Part shown: positions 36,107 to 48,025 of the stretch, in pieces
Position numbering within the stretch: position 1 is the stretch's first letter
How the letters are laid out: every line of letters starts with the position of its first letter
DNA from: Reticulascus tulasneorum
Lineage: Eukaryota; Ascomycota; Sordariomycetes; Glomerellales; Reticulascaceae
NCBI GenBank assembly: GCA_001557505.1
Contig: LSAX01000002.1
Span: 1,240,001 to 1,304,000 of the forward strand
Direction: 5' to 3'
DNA length: 64,000 nucleotides
Notes under the pieces: model-generated
Databases searched by the model: none
What the model saw: only the letters and a program-made list of their open reading frames with translations
What the model was told of the DNA's origin: nothing
Made by a program: the position numbers and the translations under genes

Positions 36107-37758
36107 GCGACTAGGAGAGAGACAGATGGGAGCGAGAGGACAGGACTGGGGACCGGGGGTGCACAGATGGATTATATATTGCTGATGGGCGCAACACGAG
36201 CTTTGACGGGGGGTGCTGGGGGGGGAGAGGAGGAGGAGGAGCTCGAAAGGGGGTGTGTGTTCTAAGTTTCTAGCCTATTATGCAGGTCCGTCCATTAGCA
36301 GCAAACAAGGCTGAGAGAACGAGCGATTGTTCAGCAGTGATTCAATGGGGACCGGGATTGAGGGGGGGCGTCGTCGATGGGGAGTGGGAGCGATGGAGCA
36401 CACCTCCTGGCTAGCCTGTCTTTGTTAGAGTGGTCCCTTGTCGTGATGGTGGGGCGGTTGCTATAATACACACAAATTGACGGCCGGGGACCAGACCAGG
36501 TACTAAGTTAGCGGATAATTAATACTAGGAGGATCTTTCGGTCTACGGGAAGCAAAGAGAACAGATTGAAGCAGCAGCAGCGTTGCGGTTACTCGACGAC
36601 GTACTGTTGTTGGTAATTATATTGGGTGAGACATGGGCAACGTCATCAACGAATTGACCGACATTTCGAGCAAAAGGGAGGAGAAACAATTGCTTGTTCG
36701 GGCGGGCCAGTATTAGGTATGAAGAGCCTGGTCGTGTTGATGGATAACCTACGGAGTATGTACCTAGGTAGGTAATTAGGTAGTAGGCCTACTAATAAGG
36801 TATGGAGCACCGCCCACAGAGTTCTCGTACACCGAAACACGGCCGCGGCCACTAAGAGGTGCTTGCTGGCAGGTCCCCTGGAAGGTAGCCCGTTTCCGGA
36901 TGACGTCCTAAAACTCACTCTCGAACCAGGAACACAGCGAACCAAGAATGCTACCCCGACACGCCCCCAGCGTCACTAGCTGACGATCCGACCCTGATTG
37001 CCCACTGAGATTGCCCAAAGGGAATTTGGAGGTGACTTGGCGAGTCCCTACGACGTAGTGCGGCGCGCATGGGGACGGCGGTGTGATGTCGGGGATTGGC
37101 AGTCGGTCATTACGCTGTTGTGGTACCAAGAACGACAATTCCCAGGTTGGGCAAACCCGACTTCGTAGACGATACCCTAGTATGTTACCGTACGTGCATA
37201 GGTAGCTAAGTTATATGTATGTGGCTCTATCCAGTAGAGTCTGCACTAGGAAACCTCTGCTGGATAAGTTACCTCAGCTCAGGCAGCGTCGCGCACTCGA
37301 TCGGTGTGTGTGGGATGTTTCCACTGACGACAACGCGCTAACAAGGCCCCAAAGTCTCCGGACGATCCCTTATACCTTCTGTGCCCACAATGTGGCGCTT
37401 GGCAGGAACAAACAAAATCCAAGCCACCAAAGACGCCAAAAGGCGGATTTTTAACTTGCTCGCTCTGTTTTCCCCATTCGCTGCAAGCCCAGATGCAATT
37501 CCCAATATTCCACGGCCACAAGAAAGCTCAGTGTGGAATAGACGAGGAGATTCCACCCCATCCATCCATCCATTCATCAAGTAATGAACCCCCTGGTTCT
37601 TCGGCAAATGCAGCTTGCTCTGTAAGAAGGGGAGGGGAAAGGGAGAGACAGACGAAGAAATTGTCATAATAAGCACACTATGCTCTTCCTTTTTTTTTTT
37701 TGGTCAGCAAATACGATGCAACTCCAAATCGTATGTACAAAAAGTCCCAAAAAAACCA

Positions 37759-37779
37759 CCCCCCCCCCCCCCCCCCCCC
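37759..37779. repeat. C21 homopolymer tract
   Basis: Twenty-one consecutive cytosines preceded by A-rich sequence. Homopolymers this long are prone to length error in sequencing and to slippage in vivo. Confidence 0.95.
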
Positions 37780-37851
37780 AAGCCCTTTTCGTATTTGCAA
37801 AATGGGCGAACGGCTCTGCATGTGCCTCCATCAGCCGCGTGTGCATATGAA

Positions 37852-37995
37852 CTACTGAATTCCACATCCACTGCCTCTTACCCGGGGGCATGTGCCCCGT
37901 CGTGATTTTTTTCTTCCTTTCCTTTTCTTCTTAGCTTTCTTCTTAGCTTTCTTCTTAGCTTTCTTCTTAGCTTTCTTCTTAGCTTTCTTCTGCAT
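37852..37995 (-). CDS. Putative lysine-rich micro-ORF built on a 12-bp repeat
   Basis: On the minus strand an ATG at 37995 opens a 47-codon frame: two residues, then five perfect copies of the tetrapeptide Lys-Lys-Ala-Lys encoded by the 12-bp repeat, then a further basic stretch (KKRKGRKKSRRG) and a TAG at 37852. Because 12 is a multiple of 3 the repeat keeps frame. The product would be extremely basic, like a histone-H1 or nucleolar tail. It may equally be a non-coding minisatellite or the remnant of a longer gene. Confidence 0.25.
   Translation of the reverse strand: MQKKAKKKAKKKAKKKAKKKAKKKRKGRKKSRRGTCPRVRGSGCGIQ
37931..37990. repeat. 12-bp minisatellite, five perfect copies
   Basis: The unit ttagctttcttc is repeated five times without mismatch, flanked by further CT-rich sequence. 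The polypyrimidine bias continues upstream to about 37908. Confidence 0.95.
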
Positions 37996-38454
37996 AACTA
38001 CCCGAACGGGTCGGGGGTTTGTTGCGATTTATCTTGGGGACGCTGCGGTGGTGCCCAGCTGATAGACGCACGCCTTAGCTAACACGAGCTTTTCCTCTTG
38101 TGGCAATAACTTAGTTCCAGGTAGCGCCGAGAGCTCTTTTGCCATTCTGCTTCTTCTCCTAGCAGATCTCGTACTCGACGACAGCCTTCGCTCGACACGA
38201 AAGCCGCACTCTGGAAATAGCCTCTACCCCGGATCTGCGACTTCACGAGACTACTGCGTGAGGTAGTAACAGATTGGAAAGCTCTAGGGACAAGGTTCAG
38301 GTAGAGACAGAAAGTCAATTGCCAGACCGGCGCTCCCGGGTCGTCGCAAGCTCGAAAATGCCAAATTTCTTTGAGCTGGAGCTGTGTCCCGAAAGTGGGT
38401 GCTCCGCTGAAATCCAGACGCCGTCTGGCGTCCCGGGGACGATCTCAATGTCTT

Positions 38455-38484
38455 CCCGAGCAAGATCCCGAGCAAGATCCCGAG
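38455..38484. repeat. Short 12-bp direct repeat
   Basis: The unit cgagcaagatcc occurs twice in tandem plus a partial third copy. Confidence 0.85.
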
Positions 38485-40401
38485 TCAGGGTAATCCTTTG
38501 TTCGGGTTCCACTTCGCGCACTTAACCCCTATTTAACTTTGGGGTTTATGTTTTTTGCCTTTCCGTGCTTTCCACCACAGGCGCGAACTGGCAATGTGGA
38601 CAAATAGCGCAATGCCACCGCATCGGACAAGTGTGCAGCAGAATGTAGTGTGGCGCTTTTGGGACCCAACACGAAGCCGTGGATGAAGCTAATAAGAATG
38701 AGACATTGGAGCGGCACAGAGCACGGTCCGAGAATGTCGCAATTGTCTAGTGATATCCCGAAACCTGGAGTCGCGCCACCGAAACCTTTTTTTGTCATTC
38801 GGAGCTCAGGCTCTAGCCACATTGATTTTTTACCTGTGCATGCCGCGCACCTTTTCTGGGAGCAGAGCCTCGACTAGCACTGAGCTGAGCTTCCGTTCCT
38901 GGAAGCCTCCACTTCGCTCCAAGAAGTCTCCGGGGCTCTGTACAGCCGCACATTTTCGCTGCAGACCTGACAGCCAATCGTGGCCGGCTCCGCCTTAGCT
39001 GAAGTCAAGGTCGGGCCCCCCTGGAGCAAGACTTCCTCTCCCGCTCCTGGAAGCTTAAACCCAAGCTCTTCAGGCTACCGTCCGAGGACCAATTGGCTGC
39101 TCGGTCTAGATTGTTCGGCGGTGCCGCATTCGTGTGCGAACTACCTCCGGATCCGTATTGGCGGGGCCACATGTAACAGGGTACGCAGGCATGGCGGATC
39201 GGACCACTCCGTCGGTATCGCAAGGTCTGGCGTTGCTCTGTCAGGTTGCAGGCTGCATAGCACTCAATTTCAAATGGAAACCGTCATGTTCAAAAGCTTG
39301 CTGTGCTATGTCGGAGCAACTTGGACCAAGTCTGATGGCCGAACTTCACGGTCGAGCCACTCAGTTCGATGCAGTTGCAGAGTGCTCATCCTGAGCAGTC
39401 GGGCCCATTTTGGTCACACTCTAAATTGACTTGGTTTACGCTATGAACTTTGCCCTTGGAGAAGGTGCTTTGCAGCGATAGATCACACTTTCCCTACGAA
39501 ACAAGGTCGACGCCATCCCGCAGCGGAAACCCGATGTTCGCCCACAATCCAGAAAACGGATACCTATTTGCATTCAGGTTATAAACGCAATTATGTCAGA
39601 GCTCATGCTCATCAGGCCTAAGCACAGTCTGATCGCACATACTATTCTTCAGGCTGCTTGCGGATACCTTCTCTACTAGTTTAAGGGTTCAAACTTGAAA
39701 ACTAGGAGAATAAAAGTTGTGCAACGTCAGATAAGCGCTTTCCAGATCAGAGAGGTATTCTAGGAAACGATTATCAGATCTCGTGAGCATGTTTCAGGGA
39801 CTGACAACGTGGCGTAGCATGGCGAGCAAGGGATGACTTGTAAACCTGGATGCCCCTATTCATGGCAGACTCTACGTTCTTCAACCAGACATATGGGAAA
39901 TCATATAGGAATAACAAAGCAATTTCTGTAGTAAACCCATTCGTTAGCTTGGGTAAATAAACATGTGCTCTTAAACCAGAGCGTCCAGATACCTGGTATG
40001 CTCTATCTCCGTCAGCCCATGCTGACCAAGCTGCCCAGCGAACCCAAACTTCTCGTCTTGGCCGCCGCGTATATCCAGCTAGAAACCTGGACCCATTCAA
40101 TTTGCATTTCAATACTACAAGATAGTCAGCATGGTCCCCAATAGTTTGAAGGTTATGAAACTAATCCATCAGCCACGTCACGCTATAGCGATATATAATT
40201 ATCAGAGCATACGGTCCGACCGGTGGCGCTCAAAATTACCCGTAAGCCGATAAAATCGCAATAACAGGGGCCGCATTCACGTCAGTGGCGGCCGCAGCTG
40301 AACCTGAATCTCGTTCCAAAATTGCGCCTCTTCCCCTGGCGATGGGCTTGTAAGGCTGAGATTTGAGATACTCATCGATATTCGTACAGCATGCCACGAC
40401 C

Positions 40402-42356
40402 ATGGAAGCAGCCAGGGAGCCGAAGCGACGGGTCAGAGTTCAGAAGTCGTGTACGGAATGTCGGAGGCGGAAGCAAAAGGTGTGTTTTATCCTTTTCGTG
40501 ATGCGCCGCGATTCTGAGCGCCGGAACATGGAATTGAGACAGCAATGCAGTGCATAATCTTGCGGTACGATACGCCTTGTGTCAATTGCTCGAGGCGGTT
40601 TCCGCCCGTCGAATGCGTCATTACTCGCGGAGAGTCTTACAGCTCCAAGTCGACGGCGGGGTTTGAGGACCAGGTTTTGACCTTTGACCTGTCGTCCTTG
40701 TCTGAGGTTCCGAGCAATGCCTCAAGCATTGTCCTGTCGGGGGATTTGGGCGCTGGTTCATCGGGGTCATTTCGCCTGAAAGTGACGGATGAGATGCAAC
40801 TTAGACTCCGTGACTCGCCACATTCGTCCACCGGCACGGTCATCATCTCCCCAAAGGGCGTCAATTCGACTGCCTCTGATGATCTCGAGTGCCGTGTGAT
40901 TAAGCTGGTCAGATTTGGATCTAGTCTTATCCTGGATGGGCGCGGCGATCCGAACGCCATAATGCCTTTCGGAGGGCTGCTGACCGAAGTAAGCTGCTTG
41001 AATAGCTTCCCAATCAACCAAACTATTCGGAACATGGAGCTTCTTCATTTCTGTGAGTGTCATAACGTGCACGCGGGCTAAAAGTGGCCCAAAATGAAAT
41101 GGGACATCGCTGACGAGAAGTTAGATCTTCGGTTTGTGGCTCCGAATCTGGTGTCAATCGACGGGGAAAGCCAACCACCAGTCTTCTTAAAGGCGATAAT
41201 GCCGTGGCAGCTTCAATCACCCCTAATGCCGACCATTGGCATGCTCATGGCCTCCACTACCCAGTTGCTAGAGAAGGGCCTGGAGATTGATCAAAGCTCG
41301 GAAACTCTTGCGCTCAAATCTAGGGTTTTGGCGTTCATCAACCAGTATCTAGGAGGGCAATTTAGTGCGGTGGTAGCTGAAGTCGTCAAGTGCATCATCA
41401 ATCTCGTCGTTATGGAGGCAAGCCAACCCAAAGCCCCTAGCGTCTATATCACCTGGGTTCAGAGACACTAATGGGTCTGGCAGTGGTTCTGGGGCGCCGA
41501 TGACAGCATGTGGGCTCATCTCAGGGGGATTAGGGAAATCATCCGGCTTCAAGGTGGCCTCAGGGCTATAAACGACCCTGTGGGCGAGGAAATCCTCATT
41601 CTGTAAGAGCTCTGGTTCTTTATTTCAGTGTCACGATAAGCAAAGCTGATGATAGACAGGACCGACTACGAGATTGCGTGTTGCTACGAAACAGATCTGT
41701 TCCTTCAACACAATGATCCGGTCCTGGATGAACCATTCCATATGTCCAGCACATGCCCCGAGTCCTTCGACTGTCCGCTAGTTCCATCCAGTGTGACATT
41801 CGAGGACAATATGGACGTCTTAGGCTTGAGTGTAGCGGCGGCGAACATCCTCGACGACGTCCGATTCCTCACGTTGTCGATTACTTCACCCACGACGACA
41901 AAGAACAATCTGCGCAAGATCCGGACTACTGCCTCGTGGCTACATAACCGTCTGCAAGCACTGACAGGGACAGAATCAACAGCGGATGCCGCGGAAGAGG
42001 ACCCGATACTAGACACGATTCGGAACGCGGCTTTGGTCTATAGCTGGTCCATCAAGTCCCTCGAACCCATCTCACACCCCAACAATGACGTGGTTCAAGA
42101 CGAGCTTTACTCTAAAATGCTGAGCGTGAGCCTGACGCGATGGAAAACGATCCCAGGTATCTTCCTCTGGATCATGTTGGTGGCGAGTCCCAGCAGTACC
42201 GGCTCCAACGCGAAGGGACGTTTCATTCGGAGAAAGATGGCGGTCACCGGTCTTTCAATTGGGTTCGAGGACTTCAATATTGGGATCCCGTACTTGCGGG
42301 CATTCTGGCTGGTTCAAAGGTGGATTGCAAGGGAAGGGAATGATATTCAGGATTAG
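40402..42356 (+). CDS. Zn(II)2Cys6 transcription factor with fungal-specific regulatory domain
   Basis: Five exons (40402-40479, 40551-41052, 41125-41417, 41484-41602, 41660-42356) join in phase to 562 residues. The binuclear zinc cluster is created across intron 1: CTECRRRKQKC at the end of exon 1 and start of exon 2, then PCVNCSRRFPPVEC, giving all six cysteines. Basic residues precede it (KRRVRVQK). The rest matches the fungal-specific TF domain (Fungal_trans_2 type): LLHFYLRFVAPN, WFWGADDSMWAHLRGIREIIRLQGGL, LTDYEIACCYE and FWLVQRWIA. Intron 3 (41418-41483) is GC-AG. Read without it, an in-frame TAA at 41469-41471 makes the gene look broken. It should bind CGG-type half-sites in the nucleus; targets are unknown. 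No enzyme cluster adjoins it. Confidence 0.85.
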
Positions 42357-43771
42357 AGGCAGGGAACTCCCACGAGGTCTGCACAATTTGGCGTCATCGA
42401 GCATGTTTCCCTCTGTTTTCACGGTCTTCGTAACTTTAGATGCCATAACACATACCTTGCACCATGTTCATCATGGCCCAACTCATACCGCAATTGCATC
42501 ATATGAGACGCACACTAGGGAATAGCCATCGCATGTGGCCAGCACACCATCCAGCCCACCGACCGTTCCAATCCTGTAACAGATATGCAGCAGCGCATAA
42601 CTCATTACCTAATGCGGTATCTCGATGGCCATTAGACGACACCCGTCAAAAAGGTGTCAAATCATTTGTCATCCCATCGCCGGGGCGCTTGAAAGCGCTT
42701 GGATGGCCGTGTGGTGAGTCCTCGGAAACCCACCCGCCCGGCAGAAATCTCATACACGTGCGCCCCATGATCGTCCTCGAAGGCGGCAGGACCTGAAACG
42801 CTTTGCAGACCTGTCGAGCAGCAACTTCCCCAGAATCTTTTATGCTTCCTTTGTGAATATGCCCGAAGAGCAGTTAGGAAGTGTTTTGGATTGCGGGGAA
42901 AGTGTTTTTCTGGAGTCGGAACCGGGGTGCTGCGAGAATGTGAGGTTGGTTTTGGGTATTTCCGCATCGCCCACTTTTCTCAATTGTTCGAGACGCCTTG
43001 TCTCAACCTTAATTTCACCGAAGGATCGAGCGTATCCTCGAGGTGTGAAGAGGACAAATATTTCAGTGGCTGTTAGAGTGATCGAAGAGACATTGTATAT
43101 CAGCAGGAGCCAGGAAAGTGCAACAAAAGGCATGGAAGAAACCAGGCGAAATCAAGGCGAATTTTCAAAGTGAGATCAGATTACTCGTTTAGTCCAAACC
43201 CCATTCATTCTCAATTCCCCAACCGGTACTGCTATGAACAAATTGACCGGAGAAGCCGGATTGGGGATTTCAAATATCAATTCCAAAAAAACGCTCTCTT
43301 CTCCTCCCCGACGTTTCTAACTCTTCCCCCACCAAGCCCTGGATCTGGCTTTGCACTCTACCACCCACACCACTCATCGTTGTTAAGGAAAAGATGAAAT
43401 TCTCAGAAAGGAAAGATAACCCGTAACCTTCTTTCGTCCCATTTGATGCTTTGCGCCGTAGTCCCGTTTATTTTGTCGCGTTCCCTGAATCGAATAAAGC
43501 CAACTGCTCTTCCAGACCGGTGGTCGGAGAAAAGGGTGATAGTTGATTGCCGTGATTGACTGGCTTTAATCCTTCTTGGCGATAACGGTGACTTTAATTT
43601 TTGACGATATTAGCACAAGCCAGGTTATCAAGTCCAGAGGCGAAGTCAAGGTCCCCGACTGTTCAAAGGGTTTGCGTAAACATGCGAGTTCTTGGGTTTG
43701 TACAGTAAATACATGCGCAATCTACTAGGAGAGAAAGATTGCTTTGCGAACGAGACAGGTATGAAAAAGAT
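42357..43771. other. Intergenic region
   Basis: About 1.4 kb after the transcription factor. ORFs here are short and unrecognised. It includes the 3' side of the gene at 43772, where an alternative last exon may extend to 43663. Confidence 0.4.
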
Positions 43772-44221
43772 TTACTCACAGGTCTGTTGGGCGATCTGGG
43801 TGATCTGAGGAAGGAACGAGGCATCGACGAACTGGTTCAGGTCAACGCCGCCGAGGTTCTGGAGCAGACCGAGGTTAAGGCCGCCGAAGTTCAGGGCTTG
43901 CAGATCGAGGCCGTTGAAGAGACCCTGGCCCTGGAAGGCGAGGAGGGTCTGGAGCTGCTGGAACTGGAGCAGGGCGTTGATGTCAAAGACACCGGTGTTG
44001 AACAGGCCCTGGAAGTCGAGGACGTTGAGGTTCTGGTTGACACCGAGGTTGGCGAAGTTGTTCAGGTCCAGACCGTTGATGTTGAGGAGGTAGTTGAGAT
44101 CCAAGTTCTGGAATCCGTTAAGACCGTTCAACTGGCCGAAGTCGAATTGGCCTCGCTTCTCAGTGGGAGCGGCAGTGGCAAGAGCAGCGAAAGCGCTGAC
44201 GATGACGGTGGAGAACTTCAT
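43772..44221 (-). CDS. Small secreted Leu/Asn/Gln-rich protein
   Basis: Starts at ATG 44221 (MKFSTVIVSAFAALATAAP, a clear signal peptide) followed by TEKR, a possible Kex2 dibasic site. The mature ~125 residues are almost entirely Leu, Asn, Gln, Gly and Phe with short quasi-repeats (LNGLNGF, LDLNYLLNINGLDLNNF, LGVNQNLNVLDF, LLQNLGGVDLNQF), lacking Cys until the last residues. No catalytic motif is seen, so it is likely extracellular or wall-associated. The frame ends at TAA 43772, but the preceding bases are a strong donor (T|GTGAGT, 43779) and a TAG acceptor lies at 43725; splicing there would replace the last residues with a short Cys-containing tail ending near 43663. A related protein lies at 55958-56624. 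Confidence 0.7.
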   Translation of the reverse strand: MKFSTVIVSAFAALATAAPTEKRGQFDFGQLNGLNGFQNLDLNYLLNINGLDLNNFANLGVNQNLNVLDFQGLFNTGVFDINALLQFQQLQTLLAFQGQGLFNGLDLQALNFGGLNLGLLQNLGGVDLNQFVDASFLPQITQIAQQTCE

Positions 44222-47200
44222 TTTGATGGTTGGGTGAGGGAGTGGTGGTTTGGGATTAAAAGTTATTAAAATGAGCACAGCTCTGAATGTTCAAATGAAG
44301 GTATTGGAAAGGAGTGAAGAGAACAACGAGCACAGCTGCAGATGCGGATGTTAGCCAGGCTATATATGGTAGGATTGGACAGGAGCCAGATCCACCGGTT
44401 GATGGTGCTGGGTTGTGGGTGGAAGATCTTACCTCTGAAGAGAATGAATGAATGAGAATGAATGGGATTGGACTGAGTTGATAGTGTGATGAGGAAACGA
44501 AAGGAATCTCTGACCGATGATGCGGACCTCCATCTTATATGAAAAGAATTGCCAAGCTTCGGAGACAAGCAACGCCAAGGCATGAGAAGAAAATGAACGC
44601 CAAGACCCGTCAAGGCTCATGTATGTCCGGAAGTGCAGATGAGGAGAGATCCGGTGCGTGTCAGATATCAGGCGTCAGTGAACGGAAGAAGACTGGATAA
44701 AACAAGGAGCCAGGGGTGCTGTGGGCGAGGAGGCAAAGAGGCTAGCATGGGGGTGCACGGGAGAGGTCGGGATGGGCCAGGGACGCCAAAAAGTTTCTTC
44801 TTCGGAAAAAAAAAAAGAGTCAGACATTGAGGGGAAAGGGGAAGAGGGTGTGAAGGGCTGGGCGCCACAGAAACGGTTGGTGATGCGCTCCCAGCAGGGG
44901 AAGAAAATGCCCGATGCTAGGATCAGCAGAGGAAGAAGGTCGAGAAGCATTTGAGACCGCTGGGACGTCATGCACGGAACGGCTGGTGGCCGAGACGAAA
45001 TTGGAGGACGGCTAGGGTGTGGGTGATGGAACGAAACAAACTCGGACGATGGGGCCACAGCTTGAGGACGAGGGTCTCGAAGGAACAAATGAGCTGCCGG
45101 GAGGCAGATTAACCTTACTTGATGGTACATCACGGGCTTCTTGGCGGATCGTTCGATGATGGCCTACCTGCCGCCGGGGGGAAGGTTTGGAATGGGTGTG
45201 ATACATTCGGGAGGGTGCAGTGCAGCCTCACAAGCGCAGCCCAGGATTGTCAGTGGAACCCGCTCACCAACCCAGAGTGAGTGATCAACGCCGAGCCATA
45301 CATCCCGTTTCGCGACGTTTCGAGGCCCAAAGCGTGGCGGGCGGTGAGGAGGCGAGAGAAGGGTATACCAGATGGGACGTGAAGCAGGTTTGTCGTTGGA
45401 TTAGAGGCCAATTCTAGGGTGCTGGGGGTGCTGGGGTGCCGGGGAATAGTGAGAGAAGAGGTCCAGACTGGGGCCAAAAGGGGAGCTGATGACAAGGTGG
45501 ACTTGGCCCCGTTTTGGTCTACGGTGATATCTGATCGTTGTCATCCGACGACCGGCTTGGCAGTGGGCCATTACTACATAGCAGGGTTGGCTGCGGACTA
45601 CTACGTAGTAGTGTGAGAGGGAAACCTCTCGTAGTAAGTTTTGCAACGAACCAGGGCATCCGATACTTGGAAGGGGGAGGGGACGACTCACGGGGATGAA
45701 TTGTGATGAAGCATGGGTAAATGCCAGATTTAAAGCCGTTGCCGTGTTGGAGGCTCAAGAGCCGAACAGGGGGGACCCGCCAAACCTCACCTCGTGATTG
45801 GACTGCTCTTGGGCTGGCAGCAAAGAGCCTCAAGGCAAAAAGCTTAGCGACGTCGCAGTGGCGTAGGGTGCTGGGGCCACCTGCTATATGTGTCTCCAGG
45901 GGATCCTGGTCCTGCCACGCTGCCAGGCACAGTGGGGTGGGGTTCCTCCTTAGCGTACCAAATAAGCTCGGTAGTGTTCCCCCCCCAAAACTTCCCCAGT
46001 TTGTGTCACCGGCTGCAGGTGTCATGCAAGGCGGCCCCTGTCTTTCCTTGTTCGGCGAGATCCTCATCCCAAACTGTCACAGGTGTCACAGGTGCCAAAG
46101 CTGTGACAAATGCCCTCCCCCCCCATCGCAGGGCATTGACATATCACGTCTTTTATCCTCCAAGTTCGAGCGACTCTTCATCGGAACCGTGACGCATCCG
46201 AACAATTGCGCAAGACCTCCCCAGAGCAAACGTCACCCCCACTGGCAGCATTTACTGGAAACAGCTGATGCTTGTGAACTCAAGACGAAAACAAAAAAAA
46301 ACCTGCTGCCCCGTGAGACGGCCCAGACCTTGGCTTGATAGTAGAATCCACGTCCATCTTAACACGCACATGCCGTGTAGCACACACAGCATCACCGCGC
46401 CGCCAGCGGGTTGTTACCAGAGAACCGAGTTGCACGGCTTTTCATCCCATGTTTGGTTTCTGCTCATCATTATTCCCAGCACAATGCCACAAGAAAGATG
46501 AGTTAAAATTAGCCTCCACAGTGAGAGAACAGGAATGATGCACATGCGACGTTCATCCTCCACAAGAGCTACCGGAACAGAAGGCCTGCGGGCTCGCACT
46601 TTTGGCATCCTCAACGGACCAACACAGCCCCTGACAGAACCCTTTCTAGCTGCTGCTGCTCTCCGACTGCGTAAGAACGGAACAAGCTGTCCCGAAACAG
46701 TCTCGACAGCACCGAGATGGCCGGCAACGAGCGGTGCACCATTGTTTGCGAAAAGTGATGTTGCTCGTCTTCGAGGCGGATCCGGGCGTATCGGCCCTCG
46801 GTGCGCCGAATTTCCCGGAGAGATGTGAGCACGTACCTTAGTTGCGGCGTGGCTTACATAATCACAACCGTTCCTCCATTAGTCCCACCTTTGGGCAAAT
46901 TGCGGCCAACTCTCTGACTGTTTGGATTAGTAGAGTCTCGAGCGGGGACAATACATCCCAAACTCTTCTGGTGGGTGGACTGATGTGGTATTAACTATGG
47001 AAAGATTGGTATGCCCTGCTCCAATCCTGACAGTTGTAAGCCTGGACGTCGAACCATGAAATTCAGAGTGCATCGATCTGTTTCCATAGATCGCAGCCCC
47101 GAACTGCGAGAAATGGTGACCATGAGGGGTGCCAGGTGGATTATTGCAAGGATGAGACCACCATTCGTCCAACTTGTATGATGCGAGAAACCCGAGGCAT

Positions 47201-47444
47201 ATAATAATAGTACCATCTCAAGAAGGCAATGCAGTCAAACGTGGTTAGAAGAACTTTACGCGGAAGTGTAAGCATTGACGGATCCGTATGTGTTCCTCTG
47301 TCCGACACAAGAGCAGGCAAAATGGTACTATCAGTACATATAACTAGGGCCCCGTATTGACGGCCTTGGTAAAGGAGGAATCACAAATGAAACATAGATA
47401 GGAAAGGTTCATTACCACAGGCTGGTCTTCGATGACCCCTATCA
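44222..47444. other. Long intergenic region of the accessory block
   Basis: About 3.2 kb without a gene I can support. It contains A-runs near 44806, C-runs near 45980 and 46117, a short direct repeat tgtcacaggtgtcacaggtg at 46076-46095, and overlapping ORFs on both strands at 45519-46338 of random-looking composition. No transposon motif was seen. Confidence 0.45.
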
Positions 47445-48025
47445 TCATGCCACTAAATGGACCGCCACTGTCAAAGCACCCAGGAGCACCATATACCTCC
47501 CCGCGCCCGACGATGGAGGACTAGCATTCTCGTACCTGACGTGTTTCCTCAATGTTGCATAATCAATCCATTCACAAGAACCACCATAGCCCTCCTTCGT
47601 GGAGTTCACAAATCTGCCTTCAGCCTTCAGGTGTTCAATCTCCTGCCCTGCTGCCTCTCTCACGCACGCCTGCCAACCATGTGCCAATTCTAAGTTGGCC
47701 GTGAAGCAGTAACTGGATGAACAGCCGCGCTGGGCTATGTAGACATTCAGGTTGTTGGGATCAACTGGACAGCATTTCGCGAATGCTTCGTAGTCTGACC
47801 CTGGATCCTCCATGAATCTGGGGTTCACCGCGGTATTGCTCTCGGTCTTGCAAACAACAGGAAGAGCAAGATCGGGGGCTGGTCGTCCACAAGCACGTGG
47901 CGTATTGTACCACATTGTTTGCAGCTGATCGGTCACGATAATTAGGTTCTCGAATGATAGTCGAGGGCACAGAATGAACTTACATAGCTGGGGAGAGTTG
48001 AATTCACTTCACGTATAGGCTCCAT
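47445..48025 (-). CDS. Cysteine-rich protein with hydrophobic C-terminal tail
   Basis: Two exons (48025-47984 and 47924-47445; 59-bp intron, GTAAGT donor, phase 0) give 173 residues. Eight cysteines lie in RACGRP, VVCKTE, KCCPVD, GCSSSYC, ACVRE and SCEW, spaced as in extracellular disulphide domains. The C-terminus is a small-residue spacer (ASPPSSGAGR) then a hydrophobic stretch (YMVLLGALTVAVHLVA), which resembles a GPI-attachment signal or a tail anchor. No N-terminal signal peptide is obvious from this start, so an upstream exon is possible. The family is not recognised. The context among secreted-protein genes favours a surface protein. Confidence 0.6.

Larger units (their letters stand above)
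36107..40401. other. Gene-poor 4.3-kb region
   Basis: No multi-exon or long single-exon gene could be supported. The region contains the cyclin-gene promoter, TAGGTA-type short repeats near 36760-36785, a long C tract, two 12-bp repeat arrays and a lysine-rich micro-ORF (listed separately). ORFs such as 38980-39429 lack coding character. No transposase or reverse-transcriptase motif was seen. Confidence 0.5.

Noticed and set aside
36107..40401. Transposon or CRISPR-like array in the repeat-containing region
   Set aside because: The repeats are simple 12-bp tandem units without spacers; no terminal repeats or transposase/reverse transcriptase motifs were seen.
41418..41660. Stop codons in the Zn2Cys6 gene suggesting a pseudogene
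   Set aside because: A GC-AG intron (41418-41483) and a GT-AG intron (41603-41659) remove both stops and restore conserved family segments.
45519..46338. Overlapping ORFs of about 180-205 codons on both strands
   Set aside because: Mixed composition with no domain, signal peptide or splice support, and both strands are open in GC-rich sequence.
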